Of a DNA stretch of 64,000 bases, positions 24,884 to 34,513 are shown piece after piece. The translations under genes were made by a program, and so were the position numbers. Position 1 is the stretch's first letter. Every line of letters starts with the position of its first letter. Source of the DNA: Fusobacterium necrophorum subsp. necrophorum (GTDB lineage: Bacteria; Fusobacteriota; Fusobacteriia; Fusobacteriales; Fusobacteriaceae); NCBI RefSeq assembly GCF_004006635.1, contig NZ_CP034842.1, positions 1,240,001-1,304,000 of the forward strand, in the 5' to 3' direction. Under the pieces are notes generated by a model that saw nothing but the letters and a program-made list of their open reading frames with translations, had not been told where the DNA came from and did no database searches.

Positions 24884-26224
24884 ATGAAAAGCTTGGAAGA
24901 AATTAGTAAAGTTCCTCATAGTTTGGAAGCGGAACAGGCAATCTTAGGAGGGATTTTCGTAGAACCGGATTTATTTGAAGAGGTTTTGGAAATTGTTTCT
25001 CCGGAAGACTTTTACAAGAATATATATTCCCTTATTTTTCGTTCTATGTTGGAAGTATACAGAGAATCCAATGAAATTGATATGGTATTGATTAAAAATA
25101 AATTGTTACAAATGCATCAATTCACGGAGGAACAAATCCACGAAGAACTTTCCAATATTTTGGAAAATTCTTTTTCAGCTGTCAATTTGAAAGAATATGC
25201 AAGACTTGTAAAAGAAAAAGCAATTCTAAGACGTTTGGGAGAAGCAGGACGAAAGATTACGGAAATTGCTTATCGAGATGACAGGGACGCGGAAGATATT
25301 TTGGATGAAGCGGAATCCATTGTCTTAAAAGTGGATCAACAGAAAAAAGGAAAAGAAATTATCAGTCTTCGGGAAGCTGCTAAAATTGAGTTTGACAGAT
25401 TGGAACGAATTGAAGCCAATCAAGGAGAAACGGTCGGAGTGACCACAGGATTTTCCGATTTGGATCGAGATACCGGAGGCTGGAATCCCTCTGATTTGGT
25501 CATCGTTGCAGCCAGACCGGCAATGGGAAAAACGGCTTTTGCCCTAAATTTGGTATTGAATGCGGCGAAAAAGGGAAATAAAAGTATTTTGGTATTCAGT
25601 TTGGAAATGTCAACACAACAATTATATCAACGTTTTATGTCAATTGAAGCAGGAGTGGCTTTGAGTAAAATTCGAAACGGTCATTTGGACAGCAAGGATT
25701 GGGGAAGATTAGGAGCGGCAACGGATATTATAGGAAATTACGATATTACAATTGCAGATATTCCGAATGTCAATGTCTTGGAAATTAGAGCCTTAGCTCG
25801 AAAAATAAAAAGTAGGCAGGATTTGGATATGATTGTGATTGACTACCTGCAATTGATTCGTGGAAGCAGTGCGAGAAGTGAGAGTAGACAACAGGAAATT
25901 TCAGAAATTTCCCGTTCTTTAAAAAGCTTAGCAAGAGAATTGGATATTCCGATTCTTGCACTTTCTCAATTATCTCGTTCTCCCGAATCCAGACCGGATA
26001 AAAGACCGATGTTATCTGATTTAAGGGAATCAGGAGCCATCGAGCAAGATGCGGACGTCGTGATTTTCTTATATCGGGATGATTATTACAATCCGGAATC
26101 TCCGGATGCCGGAATCACAGAAATTATTATTGGAAAGCAAAGAAATGGACCGACAGCAACGGTCAAATTGCGTTTCTTCCATGAATTGACAAAGTTTGCC
26201 AATTTTACCACGAGGGTGGATTAG
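24884..26224 (+). CDS. dnaB: Replicative DNA helicase
   Basis: The 446-aa DnaB has an N-terminal domain (PHSLEAEQAILGGIF), linker, and RecA-like motor with Walker A ARPAMGKTAF, DMIVIDYLQLI (Walker B), QLSRSPESR and the C-terminal DLRESGAIEQDADVVIFLYRDDYY. It unwinds DNA at the fork and loads primase. No intein. It follows rplI by 15 bases, a widely conserved pairing. Confidence 0.98.
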   Translation: MKSLEEISKVPHSLEAEQAILGGIFVEPDLFEEVLEIVSPEDFYKNIYSLIFRSMLEVYRESNEIDMVLIKNKLLQMHQFTEEQIHEELSNILENSFSAVNLKEYARLVKEKAILRRLGEAGRKITEIAYRDDRDAEDILDEAESIVLKVDQQKKGKEIISLREAAKIEFDRLERIEANQGETVGVTTGFSDLDRDTGGWNPSDLVIVAARPAMGKTAFALNLVLNAAKKGNKSILVFSLEMSTQQLYQRFMSIEAGVALSKIRNGHLDSKDWGRLGAATDIIGNYDITIADIPNVNVLEIRALARKIKSRQDLDMIVIDYLQLIRGSSARSESRQQEISEISRSLKSLARELDIPILALSQLSRSPESRPDKRPMLSDLRESGAIEQDADVVIFLYRDDYYNPESPDAGITEIIIGKQRNGPTATVKLRFFHELTKFANFTTRVD

Positions 26225-26247
26225 AGAATAGAAAGGAAATGATAGTA

Positions 26248-27468
26248 GTGAAAAAAGCAGAGTTGTTAGCTCCTGCAGGAAATGTGGAAAAACTGAAAAC
26301 AGCCATCCATTATGGAGCGGATGCCGTGTTTTTAGGTGGAAAGATGTTTAATTTGAGGGCCGGAAGTAATAATTTTTCAGATGAAGAATTGGAAGAGTGT
26401 GTACAATATGCTCATGAGAGGGGAAAAAGAGTCTATGTAACCTTGAATATTATCCCTCACAATGAAGAGTTGGAACAATTGCCGGACTATGTAAAATTTT
26501 TGGAAAAAATTGGAGTAGATGCTGTCATTGTTGCTGATTTAGGAGTATTTCAGGTAGTCAAAGAAAACAGCAATTTGGCAATCAGTGTCAGCACCCAAGC
26601 AAGCAATACCAACTGGCGATCTGTAAAAATGTGGAAAGACATGGGAGCGAAACGGGTAGTGTTGGCGAGAGAAATTTCTTTGGATAATATTTTGGAAATT
26701 CGCCAAAAAGTTCCTGACATTGAATTGGAAGTGTTTGTGCATGGAGCCATGTGCATGTCCGTGTCCGGTCGATGTTTGTTGAGTAATTATATGACGGGAC
26801 GAGATGCCAATCGGGGAGATTGTGCACAATCTTGCCGTTGGAAGTATTCTGTGGTGGAAGAGACCAGACCGGGAGAATATATGCCTGTCTATGAGGACGA
26901 AAGAGGGACCTACATTTTCAGTTCGAAAGATTTATGTACCATTGAATTCATTGATAAAATTTTGGAATTGGGAGTGGATTCTTTGAAAATTGAGGGAAGA
27001 ATGAAAGGAATTTTCTATGTGGCAAATGTGGTAAAAGTATATCGAGATGCCTTAGATAGTTTTTATTCCGGAAATTATAAATACAACCCTCAATGGAAGG
27101 AAGAATTGGAAGCAACTTCCAATCGAAGTTATACAGACGGTTTCTATAAAGGAAATCCGGGAACGGACGGGCAAAATTATAATAATCGAAATTCCTACAG
27201 TCAAACACATCAATTGGTAGCAAAAGTGGAAGAAAAAATTTCAGAGCGGGAATATATCTTAGCCATTCGAAATCGATTGTTTGTAGGAGAAACTTTGGAG
27301 ATTATCAGTCCGGGAATTTCGGTTCGAGACTTTGTTATGCCGGAAATGTTGTTGTGGAATAAGGGGCGAGAAGAGGGAGAAGTCAAACAGGCAAATCCTA
27401 ATTCTTTTGTGAAAATAATAACGGATATTCCGTTATCTGAAATGGATATGTTGCGTAAAAAGTTATAG
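26248..27468 (+). CDS. Peptidase U32 family protein
   Basis: The protein opens KKAELLAPAGNVEKLKTAI and carries the U32 signature HGAMCMSVSGRCLLS near residue 170, followed by DANRGDCAQSCRWKY; the clustered cysteines suggest metal or Fe-S binding as in the TrhP/YhbU relatives. Family members act in tRNA hydroxylation or as collagenase-like proteins; the 406-aa form without an extra domain fits the TrhP/YegQ type. I choose GTG at 26,248 because AAAGGA gives about 10-base spacing; the ATG at 26,239 is one base from the same site. Confidence 0.9.
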   Translation: MKKAELLAPAGNVEKLKTAIHYGADAVFLGGKMFNLRAGSNNFSDEELEECVQYAHERGKRVYVTLNIIPHNEELEQLPDYVKFLEKIGVDAVIVADLGVFQVVKENSNLAISVSTQASNTNWRSVKMWKDMGAKRVVLAREISLDNILEIRQKVPDIELEVFVHGAMCMSVSGRCLLSNYMTGRDANRGDCAQSCRWKYSVVEETRPGEYMPVYEDERGTYIFSSKDLCTIEFIDKILELGVDSLKIEGRMKGIFYVANVVKVYRDALDSFYSGNYKYNPQWKEELEATSNRSYTDGFYKGNPGTDGQNYNNRNSYSQTHQLVAKVEEKISEREYILAIRNRLFVGETLEIISPGISVRDFVMPEMLLWNKGREEGEVKQANPNSFVKIITDIPLSEMDMLRKKL

Positions 27469-27475
27469 GAGTCTT

Positions 27476-28144
27476 ATGAAAAAGTATATTCTTATTTTTT
27501 TATTACTATTACAAGGTATATTATGGGCAGAAGAAATAGAAGAAATGGAAAAACCATTAAAGCCACTGAATATTCAAGAAATTTATCAAAAATTGGACTT
27601 GCAAGGAAAATTGGATTATAAGATTTTTGAAGAGGGATATTTGGGATACTTAATGATAGGAAATAAAAATTCGGATTATTTTGCCATTGTTGATTATACA
27701 AAACCCTCTAATGAAAAAAGATTTTTTCTTTTGGATATGAAACATTATAAAATTGAAACACAAACCTATGTGTCTCATGCCAAAAATAGCGGATTAGAAA
27801 TGGCTTTGCATTTTTCTAATGATAAAAATTCCATGCAAAGTTCCCTAGGATTTTATTTAACCAAGGATACCTATAAGGGAGAATACGGATATTCTTTGGT
27901 GTTAGAAGGACTGGAGGATAACATCAATTCCAATGCGAAAGAAAGAAAAATTGTCATGCATGGAGGAGATTTTGCAGAAGAAGAATACTTGAAAACTTAT
28001 GGCTTTTTAGGGAGAAGTTGGGGTTGTCCTGTTTTACCAAAATCGGAGATAACTGCTGTCATTGATAAGCTGAAAAATCATCATGTCCTATTCATTGCTG
28101 GAAATGATGAATATTACCGTAAACATACTCGATTTAAATTTTAA
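27476..28144 (+). CDS. Exported murein L,D-transpeptidase-like protein
   Basis: The signal peptide is MKKYILIFLLLLQGILWAEE. The mature part shows the YkuD_2-type catalytic region: IVMHGGDF (about 160-167) and GRSWGCPVLP (about 178-188), with the expected His and Cys nucleophile. Such enzymes make or trim L,D cross-links in peptidoglycan or attach proteins to it. It has 222 aa, the family's compact size. It is last in the long operon, seven bases after the U32 gene and followed by a terminator. Confidence 0.85.
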   Translation: MKKYILIFLLLLQGILWAEEIEEMEKPLKPLNIQEIYQKLDLQGKLDYKIFEEGYLGYLMIGNKNSDYFAIVDYTKPSNEKRFFLLDMKHYKIETQTYVSHAKNSGLEMALHFSNDKNSMQSSLGFYLTKDTYKGEYGYSLVLEGLEDNINSNAKERKIVMHGGDFAEEEYLKTYGFLGRSWGCPVLPKSEITAVIDKLKNHHVLFIAGNDEYYRKHTRFKF

Positions 28145-28157
28145 AGAGAAAAAGAGG

Positions 28158-28197
28158 TCGTCTCAAAAAATGAGATGACCCTTTTATTTTTTATGTT
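28158..28197. terminator. Terminator between convergent operons
   Basis: GGTCGTCTCA (28,158 on) pairs with TGAGATGACC ending at 28,182, then a T-rich tail. It ends the dnaX-rplI-dnaB transcript and, from the other strand, the exporter operon. Confidence 0.8.
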
Positions 28198-28678
28198 TGT
28201 GTGCTTTGTGATGGTGTTGATACTTTTGAAGAATTGTTTTGTATTTTAATATTCGTATAATAATCTGAGAGATACTGGTAATAAAAACAATTCCAATCGT
28301 AATGGCCGCTGTGACAAATAAAGTTTCTCTACCCAAGTCAACAGCTTTGCTGTAATTTCCTTGTACGAAATTGTCCATGGTAAAAAAGATACCGCTTCCG
28401 GGAACCAAGGGAATTAAGCCGGGAATCAATGTCGTAGTAACGGTGGTCTTCATTTTTTTTGCTACAATTTCTGCATAGATAGTAATCGACATAGCAGAAA
28501 AAAGGAAACTGGTAACAGAAGAATATCGGAAATGATGTAAGGCGACACTTAGGACAACCCAACCAATTCCTCCTGCTAAGGTGGAGAGAATGAGTCTTTT
28601 TCCGGCGACCTGAAAAATAATCGAAAAGGCAAGGGTTGCAAGTAGGGCCCAACAGACTTCCAAAGTATAGTTTAACAT
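28184..28678 (-). CDS. yjjB: ThrE-type exporter, small C-terminal subunit (YjjB-like)
   Basis: The 164-aa membrane protein has about four helices with the ThrE_2 features GGIGWVVLSVALHHF and LIPGLIPLVPGSGIFFTMDNFVQGNY. With the adjacent larger subunit it reconstitutes a threonine/serine exporter domain split over two genes, as in E. coli YjjP-YjjB (there linked to organic-acid export). ATG follows the YjjP-like stop directly, with GGAGATG inside the upstream gene, so translation is coupled. The transported acid or amino acid is not known. Confidence 0.85.
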   Translation of the reverse strand: MLNYTLEVCWALLATLAFSIIFQVAGKRLILSTLAGGIGWVVLSVALHHFRYSSVTSFLFSAMSITIYAEIVAKKMKTTVTTTLIPGLIPLVPGSGIFFTMDNFVQGNYSKAVDLGRETLFVTAAITIGIVFITSISQIIIRILKYKTILQKYQHHHKAHKHKK

Positions 28679-29434
28679 TTACATCATCTCCCATTGTAAT
28701 AATAAAAAGAGTGCAAATCCGGCTCCGGTGGCAAGAGCCGTTCCAATCAAAAGTGCCTCACAGGCTCTTGAAATTCCTGATAACAAATCACCGGCAACCA
28801 AATCACGAATGGCATTGGTAAGAGCGAGTCCCGGAACCAATAGCATAATGGTTCCGATACTCGCATAGGAAACGGAAGTCAAAATATGTAATTTATACCA
28901 AAGATAAGCTGCTAAGGTACAGGAGAAACCTCCCATGGTATGAAAGAAAAAGGGATTGAGTCTCAATTTTTTAGAAAAAAGGTTGATGTAAAAGATTAAA
29001 ATTCCACCGATACCGGACATAACAGCATCCATAAGACCGCCCTTAAATAATAAACAAAAGAAAAAAGCGGCAAAAAAATAAGCGGTGACTAGGGTGGAAA
29101 ACTTGTGTATTTGAGAATTTCGTATTTTATAAATCGTTTTTTCCAAACTGTCGACATTATATTCTTCCAAATGTAATAAAATATCATGAATTTGATCGAT
29201 ACGATGTAGATTATTGGAAATGGAAGTGACCCTCTCTACAGAGCAAAGAGGGCTTCCTTCTTTATTTTTAGCAGAAGTAATGATACAGGTAATGCTGACA
29301 AAAGTTTGAGCTCGAAGTCCAAAATGTTTACAAATTTGTTGAATACAATTTTCTACTCGAGACGTTTCCGCTCCGCTTTGTAGTAAGGTTTTTCCTGTTA
29401 GGTTTGCAAGAGAAAGAATTTTAGCTTCTTGCAT
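28679..29434 (-). CDS. yjjP: ThrE-type exporter, large N-terminal subunit (YjjP-like)
   Basis: The N-terminal cytoplasmic part has LLQSGAETSRVENCIQQIC (the DUF1212 signature), then about five membrane helices (GGLMDAVMSGIGGILIF, GTIMLLVPGLALTNAIRDL). I place the start at 29,434 (MQEAKIL): AAAGGAGG sits six bases upstream of it, while the ATG seven codons earlier (29,455) lies before that ribosome site. The start region overlaps the tRNA methyltransferase stop by 14 bases, so the three genes form one operon. Confidence 0.87.
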   Translation of the reverse strand: MQEAKILSLANLTGKTLLQSGAETSRVENCIQQICKHFGLRAQTFVSITCIITSAKNKEGSPLCSVERVTSISNNLHRIDQIHDILLHLEEYNVDSLEKTIYKIRNSQIHKFSTLVTAYFFAAFFFCLLFKGGLMDAVMSGIGGILIFYINLFSKKLRLNPFFFHTMGGFSCTLAAYLWYKLHILTSVSYASIGTIMLLVPGLALTNAIRDLVAGDLLSGISRACEALLIGTALATGAGFALFLLLQWEMM

Positions 29435-30173
29435 GCTTTCCTCCTTTATGTTCAAACATGTTTAAAATCTCTTCCGAATAGCCTCCCTCTTCCTTATTGG
29501 CAAACAGAGGAGGAAGAATCTGTAGAGATGCCTTTCCATATTTTACTGCTTCCAACAAGAGAATTTTTGCATTATTTTTTCGCTTGGTATGGCAAAATTG
29601 CAGACGCTTCGGTTCCAATTTATATTTTCGACAAAGTTCCAAAATGTCAGCAAGTCGATCGGCACGATGTACCAAATAAAAATAGCCGTGCTCTTTCACC
29701 AAAATAGAAGAAATTTGAATCAATTCTTCCAAAGTGATTGAAATTTCATGTCTTGCTAAGGTCAATTGTTCCAAATCATTTAAGAGGGATTTGTTTCCAT
29801 GAAATTCAAAAAAGGGAGGATTGGATACTACGATGTCAAAAGAATTTTTGGAAAAGAAACATTCCCAATTTTTCATATCTCCGTGCAGGATGTGAACCTG
29901 TTCTTCCAAATGGTTTAAGGCTATATTTTTGATTGCCAAGTCGTAGGAAATTTGTTGAATCTCCAAACCATAGATTTGAGCTGTCGTTTTTAAAGATAAA
30001 AATAAGGGAATGGCTGCATTCCCGGTTCCTAAATCTAGAATTGTTTTACTCCGTTTATTGATTTTGATAAATTCAGAAATGAGTAAAGAGTCCAAAGAAA
30101 AATGGAAGCAATCATTTCTTTGAATAATTTTTAAGCCTTTTTTTAACAAATCGATGGTCGTTTCTTGTTCCAC
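29421..30173 (-). CDS. trmN6: tRNA1(Val) N6-adenine methyltransferase-like (TrmN6/YfiC)
   Basis: SAM-dependent methyltransferase: motif I ILDLGTGNAAIPLFL (about 45-59), acidic motif II YGLEIQQ, and the N6-adenine motif NPPF in IVVSNPPFFEF (about 115-125). Size (250 aa) and the YFYLVHRADRLADI stretch fit TrmN6, which methylates A37 of tRNA(Val). Start is GTG at 30,173, with AAGGAG 11 bases before; this is the only good site. First gene of a three-gene minus-strand operon. Confidence 0.87.
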   Translation of the reverse strand: MEQETTIDLLKKGLKIIQRNDCFHFSLDSLLISEFIKINKRSKTILDLGTGNAAIPLFLSLKTTAQIYGLEIQQISYDLAIKNIALNHLEEQVHILHGDMKNWECFFSKNSFDIVVSNPPFFEFHGNKSLLNDLEQLTLARHEISITLEELIQISSILVKEHGYFYLVHRADRLADILELCRKYKLEPKRLQFCHTKRKNNAKILLLEAVKYGKASLQILPPLFANKEEGGYSEEILNMFEHKGGKHARS

Positions 30174-30284
30174 AGTCAGTATACTCCTTTATGATATTAC
30201 ATTTTCGTTACCTTATTATAGCATATTTTTTAGAAAATTATTAAGAAATTGGAACAAAAAATAGGAATAGATAACAGAATTCGG

Positions 30285-30313
30285 TTGACTTTTCCGAAAA
30301 GCTAAGGTATATA
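30285..30313 (+). promoter_or_regulatory. Promoter for the AEC transporter
   Basis: TTGACT (30,285-30,290), a 17-bp spacer and TATATA (30,308-30,313), about 32 bases before the start codon. Confidence 0.7.
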
Positions 30314-30344
30314 AGAAGTGAAGAAAGATTAGGAGGAAAACATT

Positions 30345-31268
30345 ATGTGGATCATCATTCAAAAAATGCTACTTTTACTTTGTGTTTCAGCATTGGGATA
30401 TTGGATTTGTAAGGCAAAACTCATTACTTTGGAGCATAATCGGGGATATTCTATTTTAATTTCCAATGTTACCGTTCCTTGTATGGTAATTTTTTCTATT
30501 TTTTCACAGCCGCCTATTCAAAATTATGGAGAAATTTTCTCTATTTTTGGAGTAGGATTTTTATTTTTCGGGTTTTTTACTCTGTGTTCTTTGTTTCTAC
30601 CGATTTTATTCCGGGCAAAGAATGAAGAAATAGGAATTTATCGTTTTATGACTGTTTTTAATAATAATAGTTTCATGGGCTTTCCTATTATTCAATCCGT
30701 TTTTGGAAATAAATATCTATTTTATGCGGCGATTTTAAACATTGTCAATGCACTCTATCTCTATACCTACGGTATGCATTGTATCACAAAAGATGTGGAA
30801 GATTACCATTTTGATTGGAAAAAATTGTGCAATCCCGGAATGGTAGTTTCCGTGATTTCTTTAGCATTGTATTTGCTTCATTTTTCACTTCCTGAATTTT
30901 TTCTGGAAATCAGTAGACAGGTAGGAAATATTACAACTCCCTTATCTATGCTTGTCATTGGAGTAAATCTGTCCATGATCCCGTTTCGAGAAGTATTTTC
31001 GGAAACAAAATTGTATCTTTTCAGCTTTTTCAGACTTTTAGTTTTTCCTTTGATTCTTTGGTTCTTATTGAAAGGATTTATGGCAAATACCGATTTTTTA
31101 ATTGTGGTCTTGGTTACAGCAGCAATGCCGGGAGCTGCCATGATGGTAAATTTAGCGACGGAATACAAGGGGAATGTCTATTTTGCATCGAAATATTTAG
31201 TGCTTTCCACCTTATTATCTGTAATTATTGTTCCCGTGGTTATCTACGTTCTACAAAATTATGTATAA
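30345..31268 (+). CDS. AEC-family permease
   Basis: The 307-aa protein has ten likely membrane helices in the auxin-efflux-carrier/malate permease layout: an N-terminal half ending with FNNNSFMGFPIIQSVFG, a central polar loop (KDVEDYHFDWKK) and a C-terminal half with TTPLSMLVIGVNLS and TAAMPGAAMMVNLATEY, both family signatures with helix-breaking glycines and prolines. Bacterial members move malate, other dicarboxylates or amino acids. Monocistronic, with its own promoter and an AGGAGG site. The substrate is not readable. Confidence 0.88.
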   Translation: MWIIIQKMLLLLCVSALGYWICKAKLITLEHNRGYSILISNVTVPCMVIFSIFSQPPIQNYGEIFSIFGVGFLFFGFFTLCSLFLPILFRAKNEEIGIYRFMTVFNNNSFMGFPIIQSVFGNKYLFYAAILNIVNALYLYTYGMHCITKDVEDYHFDWKKLCNPGMVVSVISLALYLLHFSLPEFFLEISRQVGNITTPLSMLVIGVNLSMIPFREVFSETKLYLFSFFRLLVFPLILWFLLKGFMANTDFLIVVLVTAAMPGAAMMVNLATEYKGNVYFASKYLVLSTLLSVIIVPVVIYVLQNYV

Positions 31269-31413
31269 TGCTAAGGAGGATAGAAATTTTCCAGAGAACT
31301 ATGGCAAGGGAAGGTTCAAAATATAAAATTGTACTTTGTGATAAAAAAAAGAACATAAAATAAAAAAATAGTATCAAAAGACGAAAAAAAATAAAAAAAA
31401 TTCTATTGTACAC

Positions 31414-31443
31414 TTGACTTATAGAAAACATTTATGATATAAA
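31414..31443 (+). promoter_or_regulatory. Promoter of the bcd-etfB-etfA operon
   Basis: TTGACT (31,414-31,419), an 18-bp spacer and TATAAA (31,438-31,443), preceded by an A-rich UP-like stretch; 45 bases before the Bcd start. Confidence 0.7.
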
Positions 31444-31487
31444 TAGAATAGGTATTTATATAATTAAAATAATTTAGGAGGAAAGAC

Positions 31488-32633
31488 ATGGAATTCAATA
31501 TACCTAAAACACATGAACTTTTTAGACAAATGATAAGAGAATTCGTTGAAAAAGAAGTAAAACCTTTGGCAACTGAATTAGACGAAGAAGAAAGATTCCC
31601 AGTGGAAACCGTTAAGAAAATGGCTGAAATTGGAATTATGGGAATCCCTATTCCTACACAATATGGTGGAGCAGGTGGAGATAATTTGATGTATGCTATG
31701 GCAGTAGAAGAATTATCAAAAGCTTGCGGAACAACTGGGGTTGTTGTTTCTGCACACACTTCTTTAGGAAGCTGGCCTATTTTGAAGTTCGGTACAGAAG
31801 CACAAAAACAAAAATACCTACCAAAGATGGCAAGTGGAGAATGGATTGGAGCTTTCGGATTGACAGAACCAAACGCAGGAACAGATGCAAGTGGACAACA
31901 AACCATTGCTGTTTTTGATGAAGCAACACAAGAATGGGTTATTAACGGATCAAAGATTTTCATTACAAACGCAGGATATGCTCATGTATATGTAATTTTT
32001 GCTATGACAGATAAATCTAAGGGAGTAAAAGGAATTTCCGCTTTCATTATTGAAGCCGGAACTCCGGGATTCTCTATTGGAAAGAAAGAAAAGAAATTAG
32101 GAATTCGTGGATCTGCAACTTGTGAATTGATTTTTGAAGATGTAAGACTTCCAAAAGAAAATTTACTAGGAGATTTAGGAAAAGGATTTAAAATTGCTAT
32201 GATGACTTTGGACGGAGGAAGAATCGGAATTGCTTCTCAAGCTTTAGGATTAGCTCAAGGTGCTTTGGATGAAGCGGTACAATACGTAAAAGAAAGAAAG
32301 CAATTCGGAAGAGCTTTGTCTAAATTCCAAAATACAGCATTCCAATTAGCAAATCTGGAAGTAAAAGTAGAAGCTGCTAGACTTCTTGTGTATAAAGCTG
32401 CATGGAAGGAATCAAATCACTTACCATATACAGTAGATGCTGCAAGAGCTAAATTATTTGCTGCAGAAACTGCAATGGAAGTTACTACAAAAGCAGTTCA
32501 ATTATTTGGAGGATATGGATATACAAGAGAATATCCAGTAGAAAGAATGATGAGAGATGCTAAGATTACTGAAATTTACGAAGGAACTTCAGAAGTTCAA
32601 AGAATGGTAATCTCAGGAAACTTATTAAAATAA
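31488..32633 (+). CDS. bcd: Short-chain (butyryl-CoA) acyl-CoA dehydrogenase
   Basis: A typical 381-aa acyl-CoA dehydrogenase: FAD-binding GAFGLTEPNAGTDASG and WVINGSKIFITNAG, C-terminal GGYGYTREYPVERMMRDA, and catalytic base Glu365 in IYEGTSE, the position used by short-chain enzymes. Together with EtfBA it reduces crotonyl-CoA to butyryl-CoA; in anaerobes this complex can bifurcate NADH electrons to ferredoxin. The operon with etfB and etfA, all with strong ribosome sites and evenly biased codons, marks it as a highly expressed fermentation step. Confidence 0.93.
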   Translation: MEFNIPKTHELFRQMIREFVEKEVKPLATELDEEERFPVETVKKMAEIGIMGIPIPTQYGGAGGDNLMYAMAVEELSKACGTTGVVVSAHTSLGSWPILKFGTEAQKQKYLPKMASGEWIGAFGLTEPNAGTDASGQQTIAVFDEATQEWVINGSKIFITNAGYAHVYVIFAMTDKSKGVKGISAFIIEAGTPGFSIGKKEKKLGIRGSATCELIFEDVRLPKENLLGDLGKGFKIAMMTLDGGRIGIASQALGLAQGALDEAVQYVKERKQFGRALSKFQNTAFQLANLEVKVEAARLLVYKAAWKESNHLPYTVDAARAKLFAAETAMEVTTKAVQLFGGYGYTREYPVERMMRDAKITEIYEGTSEVQRMVISGNLLK

Positions 32634-32670
32634 TAAAATCAAATCATAGTGAAATTGGAGGATATTAAAG

Positions 32671-33468
32671 ATGAAAATAGTCGTTTGTATAAAACAAGTT
32701 CCAGATACAACAGAAATTAAACTAGATCCAGTAAAAGGGACTCTTATCAGAGATGGAGTACCTAGTATTATGAACCCAGATGACAAAGCTGGATTGGAAG
32801 AAGCATTAAAATTAAAAGATTTATACGGAGCAAAAGTTACTGTCGTAACTATGGGACCTCCACAAGCAGAAGCTATCTTACGAGAAGCTTATGCAATGGG
32901 TGTGGATAATGCAATCCTAATTACAGATAGAAAATTCGGAGGAGCGGATACTTTAGCAACTTCTAACACAATTGCTGCCGCTTTAAAGAAAATTGCAGCA
33001 GAAGACGGATGTGATTTAATCATTGCCGGAAGACAAGCAATTGATGGAGACACTGCACAAGTAGGACCACAAATCGCAGAACATTTAGGACTTCCACAAG
33101 TTTCTTATGTGAAAGAAATGAAATATGATGAAGCGGATAAATCTTTAACAATCAAAAGAGTTGTAGAAGACGGATACTATTTATTGAAAGTGCAAACACC
33201 TGCATTGGTAACAGTTCTTTCAGAAGCTAACCAACCAAGATATATGAGAGTAAAAGGAATTGTAGAAGCATTCGATCAACCAATTACTACTTGGGGATTT
33301 GCCGATATTGATATCGATGAAAAAATTGTTGGATTGGCTGGATCACCTACAAAAGTTAAGAAGTCATTTACAAAGGGAGCAAAAGCTGCCGGAGAATTGC
33401 ATGAAGTAGATACTAAAGATGCTGTTCAATTGATTCTTGACAAATTAAAGGAAAAATTCGTAATCTAA
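32671..33468 (+). CDS. etfB: Electron transfer flavoprotein beta subunit
   Basis: The 265-aa protein starts KIVVCIKQVPDTTEIKLDP, and contains the nucleotide-binding AGRQAIDGDTAQVGPQIAEHL and the recognition loop region ALVTVLSEANQPRYMRVKGI. EtfB holds the second flavin (or AMP) and docks to the dehydrogenase. It starts 37 bases after bcd at TGGAGGA. Confidence 0.95.
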   Translation: MKIVVCIKQVPDTTEIKLDPVKGTLIRDGVPSIMNPDDKAGLEEALKLKDLYGAKVTVVTMGPPQAEAILREAYAMGVDNAILITDRKFGGADTLATSNTIAAALKKIAAEDGCDLIIAGRQAIDGDTAQVGPQIAEHLGLPQVSYVKEMKYDEADKSLTIKRVVEDGYYLLKVQTPALVTVLSEANQPRYMRVKGIVEAFDQPITTWGFADIDIDEKIVGLAGSPTKVKKSFTKGAKAAGELHEVDTKDAVQLILDKLKEKFVI

Positions 33469-33499
33469 TAGGATAAACTCAGAAAAAGGAGATAAGAAA

Positions 33500-34510
33500 A
33501 TGAATTTAAGTGATTATAAAGGAATACTAGTATTCGCAGAACAAAGAGATGGGAAAGTTCAAAATGTTGCTCTTGAATTATTAGGAAAAGCAAGAGAACT
33601 AGCTGAAGATATTGATACAAAAACTGTATCAGCTGTATTGATTGGAGAAAATGTAAAAGGTCTTGCTGATGAATTGATTCAATATGGAGCCGACATTGTA
33701 TATGTAGTAGAAGGAGCTGACTACAAAATATACGATACTGAAAAATACGCACAAGTATTTAAATCCGTGATTGATAGTAAAAAACCTGAAATCGTGTTAT
33801 TTGGAGCAACTACTATTGGAAGAGATTTAGCACCGAGAGTATCTTCAAGAATGGTAACGGGATTGACTGCTGACTGTACAAAATTAGAAATTGCAGAAGA
33901 TAAATCTTTATGGATGACAAGACCTGCATTTGGTGGAAACTTAATGGCAACCATTGTATGTCCGGATCATAGACCTCAAATGTCTACTGTAAGACCTGGA
34001 GTTATGAAGAAAATGCCTAAAGATACTGCAAGAAAAGGAGAAATTGTTGACTATCCGGTAACTTTGGATCTTTCTAAGGTAAAAGTAGAAGTATTAGATG
34101 TTGTAAAAGAAGAAGGAAATAAAGTAGACATTTCAGAAGCGAAGATTTTAGTATCTGGAGGAAGAGGAGTAGGACACAAATCCAACTTCCAAGAATTAGA
34201 AGAATTAGCGGCTGAAATCGGTGGAGTGGTATCTGCATCAAGAGCACAAGTAGATGCCGGAAATATGCCTCACGATAGACAAGTTGGGCAAACAGGAAAA
34301 ACAGTTCGACCTTCTATCTACTTCGCATGTGGAATTTCTGGAGCAATCCAACACGTTGCAGGTATGGAAGAATCAGAATTTATCATTGCCATCAACAAAG
34401 ATAGATATGCACCAATTTTCTCTGTAGCAGATTTAGGAATCGTAGGAGATGTTCACAAAGTACTTCCTTTATTGACAGAAGAAATTAAAAAATTCAAAGC
34501 AACAAAATAA
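33500..34510 (+). CDS. etfA: Electron transfer flavoprotein alpha subunit
   Basis: The 336-aa protein has the C-terminal FAD domain signature VSGGRGVGHKSNFQ, VSASRAQVDAG, QVGQTGKTVRPSIYFACGISGAIQH and AINKDRYAPIFSVADLGIVGD. It is the partner of EtfB for electron transfer between NADH, ferredoxin and Bcd. Last gene of the operon; the terminator that follows belongs to the interspersed repeat family, and the IS91 tandem array begins within two bases of its T tract. Confidence 0.95.
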   Translation: MNLSDYKGILVFAEQRDGKVQNVALELLGKARELAEDIDTKTVSAVLIGENVKGLADELIQYGADIVYVVEGADYKIYDTEKYAQVFKSVIDSKKPEIVLFGATTIGRDLAPRVSSRMVTGLTADCTKLEIAEDKSLWMTRPAFGGNLMATIVCPDHRPQMSTVRPGVMKKMPKDTARKGEIVDYPVTLDLSKVKVEVLDVVKEEGNKVDISEAKILVSGGRGVGHKSNFQELEELAAEIGGVVSASRAQVDAGNMPHDRQVGQTGKTVRPSIYFACGISGAIQHVAGMEESEFIIAINKDRYAPIFSVADLGIVGDVHKVLPLLTEEIKKFKATK

Positions 34511-34513
34511 TAG

